Of a DNA stretch of 64,000 nt, positions 32,546-42,237 are shown in pieces. The stretch spans positions 12,673,001 through 12,737,000 of the forward strand of contig CATNEN010000007.1 in NCBI GenBank assembly GCA_950097015.1, in the 5' to 3' direction. The stretch is from Macrostomum hystrix. Lineage: Eukaryota > Platyhelminthes > Macrostomidae. The notes beneath the pieces are model-generated. The model made no database searches. It was not told the origin of the DNA and saw nothing but the letters and a program-made list of their open reading frames with translations. The position numbers and the translations under genes were made by a program. The first letter of the stretch is position 1; every line of letters starts with the position of its first letter.

Positions 32546-33817
32546 GTGAGACTTGATTCAATTTGCTGAGCTGTCCGTCCCCACTCGGTAAATATTAAAA
32601 AGGCGGGGCCGCCTGTCCCGGTCGGCTCCGCATGGCCGCTGCGCCCGCCCCTGAGGGTCCGGCAAGTGGCTGGTCTGCTGCCCCTGTTGCCTCGCTCGCT
32701 GCTTTGCCGCTCCGGGTGTCTCTGGGGTTGCCGGCTATGGCCTCGTCCTCTTCGCCTCCCAAGGCCTGGGGCTCAAACTCGAGTCAATCCCGAGCAGCGG
32801 GGAGCCGCACCGGTCATTGGCCAGGACAGGAAATGCCCGTAACTCGGACACGTTAAAAGCATTTGGTTGCCCTGAATTTCAGCCACGCATGTTACACATT
32901 AGACCTTCTGGGAATATTTAATGAAGGGAGTTCGCTCTGAGCCAGCAAGATACTCCGGATGGGCGAGCTATGTCAGCTGGGACACGAGCTGCTGGGGTGA
33001 AGTTACTTTTTCCTCCGACCCTGCCGCTGTCTGCAGGTGTAAAGCAGATAAGCAATATCGGGAGAACCATCTCCCAAGTCCTCGTTCTCCCCTTGAAGGT
33101 GCGGAGCGGAAGCTCGCGAAATCTCGGCCGCGCGTCGGCCTGAAATTTACCGCTGTCTGGCAGACCTCGCCGGATTCGAAGTCCCCTTTCTGCCCTCCCC
33201 TGCCCTGCTCGGGCGTGCCGCATTTCCCCTCCGTGAATTATCCCCCGCACAGCTCGCAGCCTCGCTAATTTCCATCCCCAGCTCCTAAATCTCCCGTTTC
33301 GCGCAGATTTAAAAATCCCATTCCCCTGGCAGCAGCCCCGCCTGCTCCGCCCTGGAGAATCGATTGAAGTGCGGACGGAGCAGCTGGGAGCGGCATCCGG
33401 CAGCGCCAGCCAGGGGCCTATTTTTAGGCCGCTGTTTCATTTCGACTGACAGAGCTGGCGAGAGCGGGCTCTCCGAGACACTCGGTGCCTCAGAAGGAGT
33501 GGGAAGCTCGGGCGTGCCTCCGCATAGCTCCTGGGTTCAGGCCGATTTCCCCGTCTGCTAGGGACCGGTGGAAAGCTGAGAAGAATCCTGTGCTTGAGAG
33601 GAGATGCGCGCCGATAATAAACTGCGGGTGACTCAACCCTTGACTCGTCCCGGGGCGAAAATATCCAACTCCGGGGTCAGCAGCCATTTGAGCACTTGTC
33701 GAACTGGCCGATAGGCTGAATGTGACTATCGAAGCATTCACTGTATAATGTTTATCTACTAATACCACTCCTTATGGTGTTGCGTTCACAAACCGCTTTT
33801 TTGCGTTCTAATTTACT
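32546..33817. other. GC-rich gene-free stretch
   Basis: GC-rich sequence with overlapping ORFs on both strands and no recognised domain. If 32503-32545 is an exon, this is intron. No repeat array or transposon is seen. Confidence 0.3.
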
Positions 33818-34160
33818 TAGTTGCATTCCCAGTACATTAGTTGCATTCCCAGTACATTAGTTGCATTCCCAGTACATTAGTTGCATTCCCAGTACATTAG
33901 TTGCATTCCCAGTACATTAGTTGCATTCCCAGTTCGTTAGTTGCATTTCCAGTCCATTATTTGCATTAGCAGTTCATTAGTTGCATTCCCAGTACATTAG
34001 TTGCATTCCCAGTACATTCGTTGCATTCCCAGTACATTAGTTGCATTCCCAGTACATTAGTTGCATTCCCAGCTTATCTGTTGCATTCCCAGCCTGCTTC
34101 TGTTGCTTTCTGTTGCTTTCTGTTGCTTTCTGTTGCTTTCTGTTGCTTTCTGTTGCTTTC
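33818..34160. repeat. Two small minisatellites: 20-bp TTGCATTCCCAGTACATTAG and 10-bp TCTGTTGCTT
   Basis: About 13 copies of the 20-bp unit (33818-34095), nearly identical in the first six, are followed at once by six copies of a 10-bp unit (TCTGTTGCTT, about 34097-34158). The second appears to start from the degenerate last unit of the first (CTGTTGCATTCC). Confidence 0.92.
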
Positions 34161-34646
34161 GCATTCCACGGCTGGCGAGCTCCCTAGCCCATTTCTTAAA
34201 AGCTTTTCTTCAAAGTGAGATGAGCAGGGACTGAAGTGCAGTCTCCGGGCTTCACAGGTATCAGTGAGCGATCCCGTTGCCTTTCCTTTTTTCCAGGTAG
34301 GACTCAGTAAAATCAGGGCCAGCCATGTTGTCTTGAGTCTTGGCTGAGGCCAGTGTATCAGTTTATTAGTTCTTTCGTATTAGAGCTAAAGTACCCATGG
34401 CCGTGCAATCATGCCGCTGATTTAATTCAGAAAGCATAAAATAAATAGTAGTTGGAAGCGATTATTGAATCATTTTTAGGGATATTTTAGGGAGCTCTGA
34501 TTAACTGACAAGTGTCTGCTCCATGCTTGGCAGGCCACTGTTGTGTCCTTAGCTATCACTCTCCAATCAGTGTCCGGTTTGGTGCAGTTGCGCAATTAAT
34601 AGTCTCGGTTCAGGTGCCTATGGCATCCGCTGGCTGCAGACTCCGC
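34161..34646. other. WASF 3' flank (minus strand)
   Basis: Non-coding. TTTATT at 34362-34367 reads AATAAA on the minus strand, about 280 bases past the WASF stop, and is a likely poly(A) signal for that gene. Confidence 0.4.
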
Positions 34647-36287
34647 TCACTCCCAATCGCCGGACGAGTCGCTGCCGCCAGAGTCCTCCGAGTCCTCCCG
34701 GACCATGTGCGGACGGATGCTGGTGATGGCGTCGAAGATGGCCTGCACGTCGCAGGCGCCGGAGGAGATCTTCTTCTTGGCAGCCGACGAGTCCGTGCTG
34801 ACCGCCGCCTTCTTCAGCTGGATGCCCTGGCGGATCTGCTCCAGCAGCGCGCTGGTCGAGCCGGCCTCCGGCTGCTTCTGCTTCTGTTCACGGCTCACTG
34901 GTTTCAGCCTTGTCGTCGACAGCGAGGCGGCCGACAACATCGGCTGCGCGCCACCGCTGTCAGTTGCTGCCGCGGCTAGCGATGGCGGCGGAGGAGGTGG
35001 CGGCGGCGGTGGTGGCGGTGGCGGTGGTGGCGGTGGCGGTGGAGGAGGCGGTGGGGGTGGTGCTGCAGCTACTCTCTGCGTTCCCATCTGCTCCGGAGGG
35101 GGCGGCTGTGGTGGTGGTGGCGGAGGCATGGCAGCGCCACCCATTTGATTTCCGAGCTGAGGAGGCGCTGGCGGTGGAGGTGGAGGCGGAGGTGGAGGCG
35201 GTGCTGAAGTCGAAGTAATCCATCCAGCCGGCCTTCTTAAGTCCGATAGTAGTGTGGATGGATCAGGCGGAGCAGGCGGCGGAGGCGGAAGGCCAAGCCC
35301 GCGCTCTCCTGGCTGCGGCGGTGGCGGCGGCGGAGGCGGCGGTGGTGGAGGCGGCGATGGAGTGCTGCGCTCATGCAGGACCGCTGCCGAAGATGGCAGA
35401 GGTGGCGGCGGCGGCGGAGGTGGTGGTGTGACTTCTCGCTGGCTGCCTAGCAGATCCAGGTACTCGCCCTCCTCCTCCTCCAGGGCGACAGCGTCTGCCC
35501 ACTGACGGGGCTGCGTCCCAGGCACGGACACCGTGGGAGCACTGCTCTGCCCCGCGCTTTTAGTAACGACGTCGAGATACTCATCCTCGCTTGTCGGTTC
35601 CGGAGCCTCAGGCTGCTCCGGCTGCTGTGAGCCTTGGGCAGGCGCGAACTCCACCCCGTGCTTCAGGGCCTCGTAGTTCGGCTTCTCCACATGTCGCGGC
35701 TTCTTCCGGCGCTTCTTTTGGCTGGCCCGCTTGCCCGGGCCTCGGCCGGCCGCGGCAGAGCCCTCCGGGCGCTGCTTAGCCGCCCTGGTTGCCTGTTCCA
35801 GCATCTGCTGCGCCCACAGGCGGAAGAAGAACTCGGGGTCCGAGTACAGGCTCATGCACTTTCGTTTGTCATCGCGCAGGTGGTCCAGGCCGTCGAGCGA
35901 CGGCGGCGGCTCGGCGCCGGTACGCAGCTTCCGCACGGAGTCGGGCTGGGCGCAGGGTGTCAGCAGTCCTTGCTCCGTGGCCTGGCGCGAGGCAAACGAC
36001 TCCGGCTGGCCAATGGCAGGTGGGTCCTGCTCTCGGACCAGCCTCTCCACCCGGGATCCGAGCCGCTCCGCCCGCAACGCCAGCCGCTTAGTCCGCCCCA
36101 CCAGCTGCTGCATGTCGCTGGTCAGGCCCGCGAATATGCCGCTGGCCTGCGCGCTGATGCAGCTCATCTGGCTCAGCATGTTGCTTAGCGTCACATTGTT
36201 GGTGAAGCTCAGGTCCTGCGACTTTGGCAGGGGGTCGTTGGTTTGAGTCACGGCCACGGGCTCCACAATGCGCTGGGGGAAAGGCAT
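34647..36287 (-). CDS. WASF: WAVE/SCAR actin nucleation-promoting factor
   Basis: One uninterrupted frame of 546 residues from MPFPQRIVEP. The N-terminal SCAR-homology region (about 1-170) contains NNVTLSNMLSQMSCISAQAS, the long helix DMQQLVGRTKRLALRAERL and DPEFFFRLWAQQML, as in WASF1-3. A basic Lys/Arg segment follows, then a very long proline-rich region with runs of up to about 25 prolines (profilin/SH3 ligands). The WH2 actin-binding motif TSALLEQIRQGIQLKK begins near 478, and the acidic end is SEDSGGSDSSGDWE with the Arp2/3-binding Trp. WAVE sits in the WAVE regulatory complex with CYFIP, NAP1, ABI and BRK1 and activates Arp2/3 downstream of Rac. The frame extends upstream to 36404, but the family N-terminus supports MPFPQR. 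No intron interrupts the coding part. Confidence 0.92.
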   Translation of the reverse strand: MPFPQRIVEPVAVTQTNDPLPKSQDLSFTNNVTLSNMLSQMSCISAQASGIFAGLTSDMQQLVGRTKRLALRAERLGSRVERLVREQDPPAIGQPESFASRQATEQGLLTPCAQPDSVRKLRTGAEPPPSLDGLDHLRDDKRKCMSLYSDPEFFFRLWAQQMLEQATRAAKQRPEGSAAAGRGPGKRASQKKRRKKPRHVEKPNYEALKHGVEFAPAQGSQQPEQPEAPEPTSEDEYLDVVTKSAGQSSAPTVSVPGTQPRQWADAVALEEEEGEYLDLLGSQREVTPPPPPPPPPLPSSAAVLHERSTPSPPPPPPPPPPPPPQPGERGLGLPPPPPAPPDPSTLLSDLRRPAGWITSTSAPPPPPPPPPPPAPPQLGNQMGGAAMPPPPPPQPPPPEQMGTQRVAAAPPPPPPPPPPPPPPPPPPPPPPPPPPSLAAAATDSGGAQPMLSAASLSTTRLKPVSREQKQKQPEAGSTSALLEQIRQGIQLKKAAVSTDSSAAKKKISSGACDVQAIFDAITSIRPHMVREDSEDSGGSDSSGDWE

Positions 36288-38059
36288 GGTGCTTGTCTGG
36301 GTGCTGCTTCCGCTGCTCTGTGCCAGCCTGCCCAGCCAGGCCGAGGCTTTATCGCCTCGCCTGCAGCAAGTGTGGTGGGGGTGGGCGCCAGTGTGCAGAG
36401 GCACGCTGCTGATGCTATCGCAGCCCAGGATATCATCAACTCGGCTCGGCTCGGGCCGCCACCTCCGCTCGCTCGCCTCTGCGCACGTTGTGCGCGCATC
36501 GCCACCCGCCCGCCTTTGGCGGTTGAGGTGGCTTGCACTGCGGCTCAGCGTGCCCTAGCCGAGACCCGCCCGTCCCTGCTTGCAGGCGGGGGGCTTGTTT
36601 AGCATCGGCAGCCAGGCTAGAAATTCAGCCTGCCAGATAGGCTGTGCGCCCGAGTGTTATCAGTTTGGCTTGACGGATGCCTTGTGCAGATGGCATCTGT
36701 TTGGTGAAGCGCGGGGCCAGGCCTGGCCTTGCAGACTGCAGATTCGCGGCTGATGATTTTCGACTTTGTTAGAAAATGATAGCGAAAATAGCGAAACTGT
36801 TTCTGCCTGCGAGGGTTGCGCTTATGCAAGCCTTAGTAGTGACTACCTAGGACTAGTATATACCAGCAGAGGTACGTGTTCTGTATAGTTTTACAAGTAT
36901 GGACTAAACTAAGAAGTAGTAGTCAAAAAGAGCGAGAATAAATTTACCTGCCGTACCTATTTTGCAGACACAATTTTGACCAGCCATTTAGAAGCGAATA
37001 TTTTGCTTCATGTTTTTTCTGTTGCTAGATTTGACTCTTCTGCTACTACATTTAGTACTCACATGAGTAGACATAAATGAATGCGGCGGTATTTATTGGC
37101 CATGCGAATATTTCTCCACAATGAAGGTGCATATTTAAATGAAGCATTGCACAGATGCAGCCTGTTGCTGCACACCCAGCAACCCTTCAACGGAGCGGCC
37201 GGTTCCAACGGAGCAACGGATTTAGGCATCGTGACTGCGCCAGTGGAGGCCAAATTCAATGAGCAGCTCTCGGTTGGAGTTTTTTTGCTAAGAATTCGCC
37301 TATCCGCTCGGCTGGCTGGTAAATTATGAATTCTGAATTAGCAAACTCGTGCCGGATGCTCCCAGCTCCGCATCGCATTGCCGGCTTGCCCGACATTTGT
37401 GGAGCTCCGGATCCGCGCCCCACTAATGCCGAATGCCGCAGACCAGCCCTACCCTCGGATTCCCCAGCGGCGTGGCGCGACTCTGAGCGGGTCGCGACCC
37501 ACCCCAGCCCGCCGTGTCAGAGCGGAGGGCTGAGGTGGGGCGGATCAACTGATGAGATTCGGCGGGATAATCTGGGCAGGATTTTTCTAGAAGCGATCCC
37601 GAAGAGACGAGAAGACAGCACGAAGACTGCTCAAAAAGCAAGGCAAACGGGCTCTGAGGCCCAGTCAAAATGGCCTTCTTCTGCTTCCGGTGCTGGGCAA
37701 GAAACACAGAAATTGCGTGGCGACAGGCCGTTGATCCCGAGCTGCGGAAGCGGTGATTTAATTCTGCCCATGCGCCCGCCCACGAGTGCAGGCGGGCTGG
37801 GCGGCCTGTACCCAGCGCAATCCCCAGGACAGGCAGGCGGCTCGGACCAATGGCAACGCCGAAGCTGGCAGCATTGGCTGCAGGCACAGCACAGCCCTCT
37901 GTCTGCATCCTCTGCTTTCTTAGGATTCCCCCCCGGATCGATTTATGCTTGGCGGGCAGCGCAGCAGGCCAGTGTTTGAGCTGCACTGAAAGCAGTCGCT
38001 GGCACAACATGCATTAGCGAGACACAAGAATAGCAGTAGCAGCAGCAGCAGCAGCGAAC
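36288..38059. other. Stretch between WASF (minus) and the exon at 38060 (plus)
   Basis: GC-rich near both ends, as expected for divergent promoters, and AT-rich in the middle (36780-37100). The ORFs show no domain. An (AGC)n microsatellite lies at about 38035-38055, just before the ATG at 38060. Confidence 0.35.
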
Positions 38060-41014
38060 ATGAGCTCCCGGCTCAGGTGCTCACAGTCGGCGTTCTTCAA
38101 TCGGGCATTCGAGCTGAGCCACATCGAGGAGGGTGAGCGCCTCGAGGACCAATATGGTCCTTGAACTGGAGCGAATGCTCTGGCTGGAAGGAGCAGTTGA
38201 TAATGCAGCTAGAGAGAGCAGAGGGGAGCTGAGAGAGAGCGGGGGGAGCTGAGAGAGAGCGGAGGGGAGCTGAGAGATAGCGGAGCGGAGCTGAGAGAGA
38301 GCGGAGGGAGCTGAGAGAGAGCGGGGGGAGCTAAGAGAGAGCGGAAGGAGCTGAGAGAGAGCGGAGGGGAGCTGAGAGAGACGGAGGGGAGCTGAGAGAG
38401 AGCGGAGGGAGCTGAGAGAGATCGGAGCGGAGCTGAGAGAGAGCGGAGGGAGCTGAGAGAGAGCTGGGGGAGCTAAGAGAGAGCGGAGGGAGCTGAGAGA
38501 GAGCGGAGGGGAGCTGAGAGAGAGCGGAGGGGAGCTGAGAGAGAGCGGAGGGGAGCTAGAGAGAGCGGAGGGAGCTGAGAGAGAGCGGAGGGGAGCTGAG
38601 AGAGAGCGGAGGGGAGCTGAGAGAGAGCGGAGGGGAGCTAGAGAGAGCGGAGGGGAGCTGAGAGAGAGCGGAGGGGAGCTGAGAGAGAGCGGAGGGGAGC
38701 TAGAGAGAGCGGAGGGGAGCTGAGAGAGAGCGGAGGGGAGCTGAGAGAGAGCGGAGGGGAGCTAGAGAGAGCGGGGGAGCTGAGAGAGATCGGAGGGGAG
38801 CTGAGAGACAGCGGAGGGGAGCTGAGAGAGAGCGGAGGGGAGCTGAGAAGGCTAGGAGCCGGCAGTACTTAGTGGAGGCGAAGGCGCGGGCATGCGGAAC
38901 GGTCCGAGGCCTGATAAGATCACTAGAAAAAGTGATTAAATCAGCGACCTGCCTTTGACTGCACACTAGCTGGAGCAGAAATCCCAAAGTGCGATCGCGC
39001 GGCCCGAGGCAGCAGAAATTCAGTTCCCTCTCCGCAATCACTGGCTTCCCCCTATCCGTGCTCACAGCCCGTGCGCTGCTGCCGCCGGCAATTGCTGCTG
39101 TTGAATGGCTGGCAGCGGTAGGGAAACAGAGGGACTGAGTTCGGGGCCTGCACTGAGCGGAGCGATGCACTTTTAATGCGGCAAGTGCGCCTCCGTCCCC
39201 CAGCTAGACAGGTGGGGCTTTCGGCGGGCTTCGAGACAGCTTTTAACAAAGGCCTGGCGGGGACAAAAGGAATGAATAGGCTTAGGTGACAGACTGCGGG
39301 CTCGGCCTCCGCTGTGAGGCTGCGCGAACTGAAAATTAGCGACACTGGCTGGCCTGTCACTAATCCTTTGAATAAACCAGCTATTCTCACGAATTCAAGA
39401 GGCCTGTAAATGCCCACATACAGTTCCTACTGTAAGAGGACATTGATTGCTCTGCTTATCAAGCCATATGCCTGGTTTATTTGCTCATTCACTTTTCTCA
39501 GTAAAGCCTGAACTGCAACTCACTGAACCTGAACTGCAACTCACTGAACCTGAACTGCAACTCACTGAACCTGAACTGCAACTTACTGAACCTGAACTGC
39601 AACTTACTGAACCTGAACTGCAACTCACTGAACCTGAACTGCAACTCACTGAACCTGAACTGCAACTCACTGAACCTGAACTGCAACTCACTGAACCTGA
39701 ACTGCAACTCACTGAACCTGAACTGCAACTCACTGAACCTGAACTGCAACTCACTGAACCTGAACTGCAACTCACTGAACCTGAACTGCAACTCACTGAA
39801 TTCGCAGAAACCCATTGCCTGGTCGCTGGCCATGATGGCCCTCAGTCAGCTGCCACTGCCGCTGCTAAAGACGCTCTTGCTGCCTCAACGTCGACTTTTG
39901 CTACGGACGCTGCGGGCGTGTCCCGAAGCCCCAGCGACCTACTGCAGGTGGAGCTCCGCTGCGTTGACCGCCGCCGCCGCTCGCAGCAGTCCATGGGCGG
40001 CTGCAGTATCGGTGGAGGTCCCGCTGTGCAGCTGGCGGTGCCGCTGCCCGGAACTCAGGGGCAGCCGCGGGGCAGCTTCTCGCAGCACTCAGCCCGCTCA
40101 GCCCGCTCCTCCATCGCCTCGGACCCCGGCATCCTCATGATGGACGTGCACCAGCCGGCGCACGCCCTGGACCCCAAGTACATGTACCACGCCTTTGTCT
40201 GCTACCACGCCTCGGACAGACAGTGGGCGCTGGGCCTCATCAAGCGGCTGGAGGCCGAGCCCTACTGCTATCGCCTCTGCTACGACATGCGCGACTTCAA
40301 CCGGACCTTCTCGCACATCCAGAATGTTGTCTGCTCCGTGATGCTGAGCCAGCGCGTCATCCTGGTGCTCAGTGGCCAGTTCGTGGCGCACAGCTGGCCG
40401 GAGCTGGAGGACGCCCTGCAGCACGCCTGCCCGCCAGCCGGCCAGCGCAAGCGCAAAATTATCCCGGTCACGCTGGGCGACTCGCTAGAGCTGCCCGACC
40501 TCATCAAGCCGCTCACCGTGCTCAGCGCCAACCACCGCAACTTTTTCGACCGCCTCCTGCTAACGCTCAAGCACGGTGAGTCCAGCCTGCGATTGGCTCT
40601 TGTTATCTGGACCATCTGGAGCTCTGTGATTGGCTTGGGGTTCTAGTAATCTCTAATCCATGAACTATGTACGTGGCCCACGGCCTTGGCCAACCATATG
40701 TCCCTATACTAAGCTTGCGATTGGCCAGTTTCTCTGACAAGATCGCACTCTAGCAGTTCTGAGCCCCGAACGCATCCCGCAGAGAACATCGTGCTGTCCG
40801 AGTCCTCCACGACTCTGTGGTCCGTGACGTCGCACTCAGCCGGCTCGGAGAACGGCCACCTGCTGGTGCTGGCCCGGGGCCGCATCGCCCGCCAGTGGAG
40901 CGCCCGGCCCGAGTTCCGGCACGCGCTGGACCAGAGCCGGCACCAGCCCTCCGTGGAGCTCGTGGACTCGTTTGTGAGTGCGGAACTGCTCAGCCGCCCT
41001 TTCCCCTCTCTCAC
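38060..41014 (+). CDS. TIR-domain protein (three exons recognised, 3' end uncertain)
   Basis: Proposed exons are 38060-38132 (MSSRLRCSQSAFFNRAFELS, phase 1), 39808-40575 and 40783-40973, joined in frame to 344 codons. After a Ser/Ala-rich linker, residues about 148-275 form a TIR domain: box 1 YHAFVCYHASD, box 2 region RLCYDMRDFN, core SQRVILVLSGQF, and NFFDRLLLTL at the end. TIR domains act in Toll/IL-1 and MyD88 signalling, or cleave NAD in SARM1. The acidic catalytic position of SARM1-type TIRs is not evident here, favouring a scaffolding role (inference). Exon 3 adds GHLLVLARGRIARQW and ends at a GTGAGT donor after DSF. A possible last exon follows CAATGCAG near 41128. Intron 1 contains the 38.2 kb array and ends in the 39.5 kb array. 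If the second array is coding instead, an LTEPELQ repeat would precede the TIR part. Confidence 0.72.
38210..38852. repeat. Minisatellite, about 18-20 bp purine unit (GAGAGAGAGCGGAGGGGAGCT)-like, intronic
   Basis: About 33 copies of a unit reading AGAGAGCGGAGGGGAGCTG with one- to two-base length changes. It is almost pure purine on the plus strand, and starts about 75 bases after the donor of the exon at 38060-38132. The long polypurine strand could form triplex DNA. Confidence 0.93.
39505..39800. repeat. Minisatellite, 21-bp unit (core GAACTGCAACTCACTGAACC), abutting a splice acceptor
   Basis: Fourteen nearly identical copies; one or two have ACTTACTGAA. The last copy reads CTCACTGAATTCGCAG, so the array runs straight into the proposed acceptor of the TIR exon at 39808. 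The unit is a multiple of three and open in the TIR frame (LTEPELQ), so a coding role cannot be excluded from sequence alone. Confidence 0.95.
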
Positions 41015-41734
41015 CTGTTGCTGCCCTAACTACTTATTGATGCATTCATGTCTCAGATAGCCTGCCTGCCACACTGGATCTCTGCGGCTTTCAAACTGCC
41101 TGCTTTGTCTTCCACTCTCCCAATGCAGCTCGTATCAACCCATTCCCTTCCCGACCATTGCTTCATCAGTTCTGAGCATAACAACTGCTACTAAAATGCA
41201 GCGGGCCAGATGCTGCTCCCCACAGAAACTCCTTGCCAACTCGCTAATGGCGATACGCAACAGCTCACCCAGCTGCTGCTGCTGCTGCTGCTGCTGCACT
41301 CGGAACCGCTCAGAGCTTGCAGAACACGATGAAAGAATGGAGGGAGGGGGCGAGTGAGCCAGGGAAGCTGGGGCAGCGGAGTCGCTGCAGCGGCATATTA
41401 GTGCACGCCCCCCAAGCCACATCGCATCGCCTCCGAAACCAGCCCCCCCTGCTCTGACGGAGACGCGGAGTTGGGGAGGCGTCTCAGAGTCTGCAGGATG
41501 GGGCCGGCCAGACCCGCATCTCACAGGCTCAGCCGCCCAGCTTCTTCTGTACAGGGCGGCCACGGAGACGAAGATCGCCCGGAACCCGCTTGCCCGGCTT
41601 GTTTTCGTTGGCGGCCATAAAATTTAACCCGGGCCTAATGGGATTAAGGAGGCCGTGAAGCTGGTGCGTCTGAGAGTCTGAGAATGCGCCTGCTTGTGTG
41701 CTCAAATTCGCAGTCCCGCTGAACAGCTGATCAA
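40974..41734. other. 3' part of the TIR gene and intergenic stretch
   Basis: After the GTGAGT donor at 40974 there is no certain exon. Reading through the donor gives a short tail to a stop near 41059. An acceptor CAATGCAG near 41127 would add about 21 residues (LVSTHSLPDHCF...) to a stop in the right phase. A (CTG)n tract lies at about 41273-41297. Confidence 0.3.
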
Positions 41735-42045
41735 AGTTCCAGAAACTGATGCGACATTGACAGCCAGGTAGATGGAAGCCCACTTCGCTGACTCCTGAGC
41801 ACACACGCACACAGATTCTGTACGCAGGCACACGCTCACACAGGTGTACATCTGCCCTGAATTTCTTATCGTCAGGCAGTGTACACACTAACTGTGCCTT
41901 GGATGTACACACTAGCTTGCACGACAAGCCGCCCATGCGTCTCTCCACGACTGCGCCACAAATTAATGTGGCCTCACCGCGGAATCGAGCTCAGGACCTT
42001 GGTGCGAGAGACAGACGCGTTAACCGCTCTGCCACTCACCCCCTA
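41735..42045 (-). mobile_element. tRNA-derived SINE, copy 2
   Basis: Same family and orientation as 29800-30163. The A box GGCAGAGCGG (minus strand) is at about 42024-42033 and the B box AGCTCGATTCC at 41981-41991. The body has matching segments such as CCTGAGCACACACGCACACA, ACATCTGCCCTGA and CGTCAGGCAGTGTACAC. The tail and a target duplication are not clear, and the left limit is approximate. Confidence 0.75.
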
Positions 42046-42237
42046 GTCAGTGGGGTGGTATTAAGTGTGGGTGCCAACACTTAAGTGGGGTAAGATAAGT
42101 CTGCTAATTTATAATACACTGTAGGGTCGATAGTTTCAATACTTCCGGATCAATTTAGACCCAACTCTGCTAGTCCACCCTGAATTGAAGCCCAACGGAA
42201 AACCGACTTCCAGTTCAGCGCCGCGGACCTCGGCGCC

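Noticed and set aside
34705-35505. Plus-strand Gly-rich ORFs
   Set aside because: Antisense shadow of the polyproline region of WASF.
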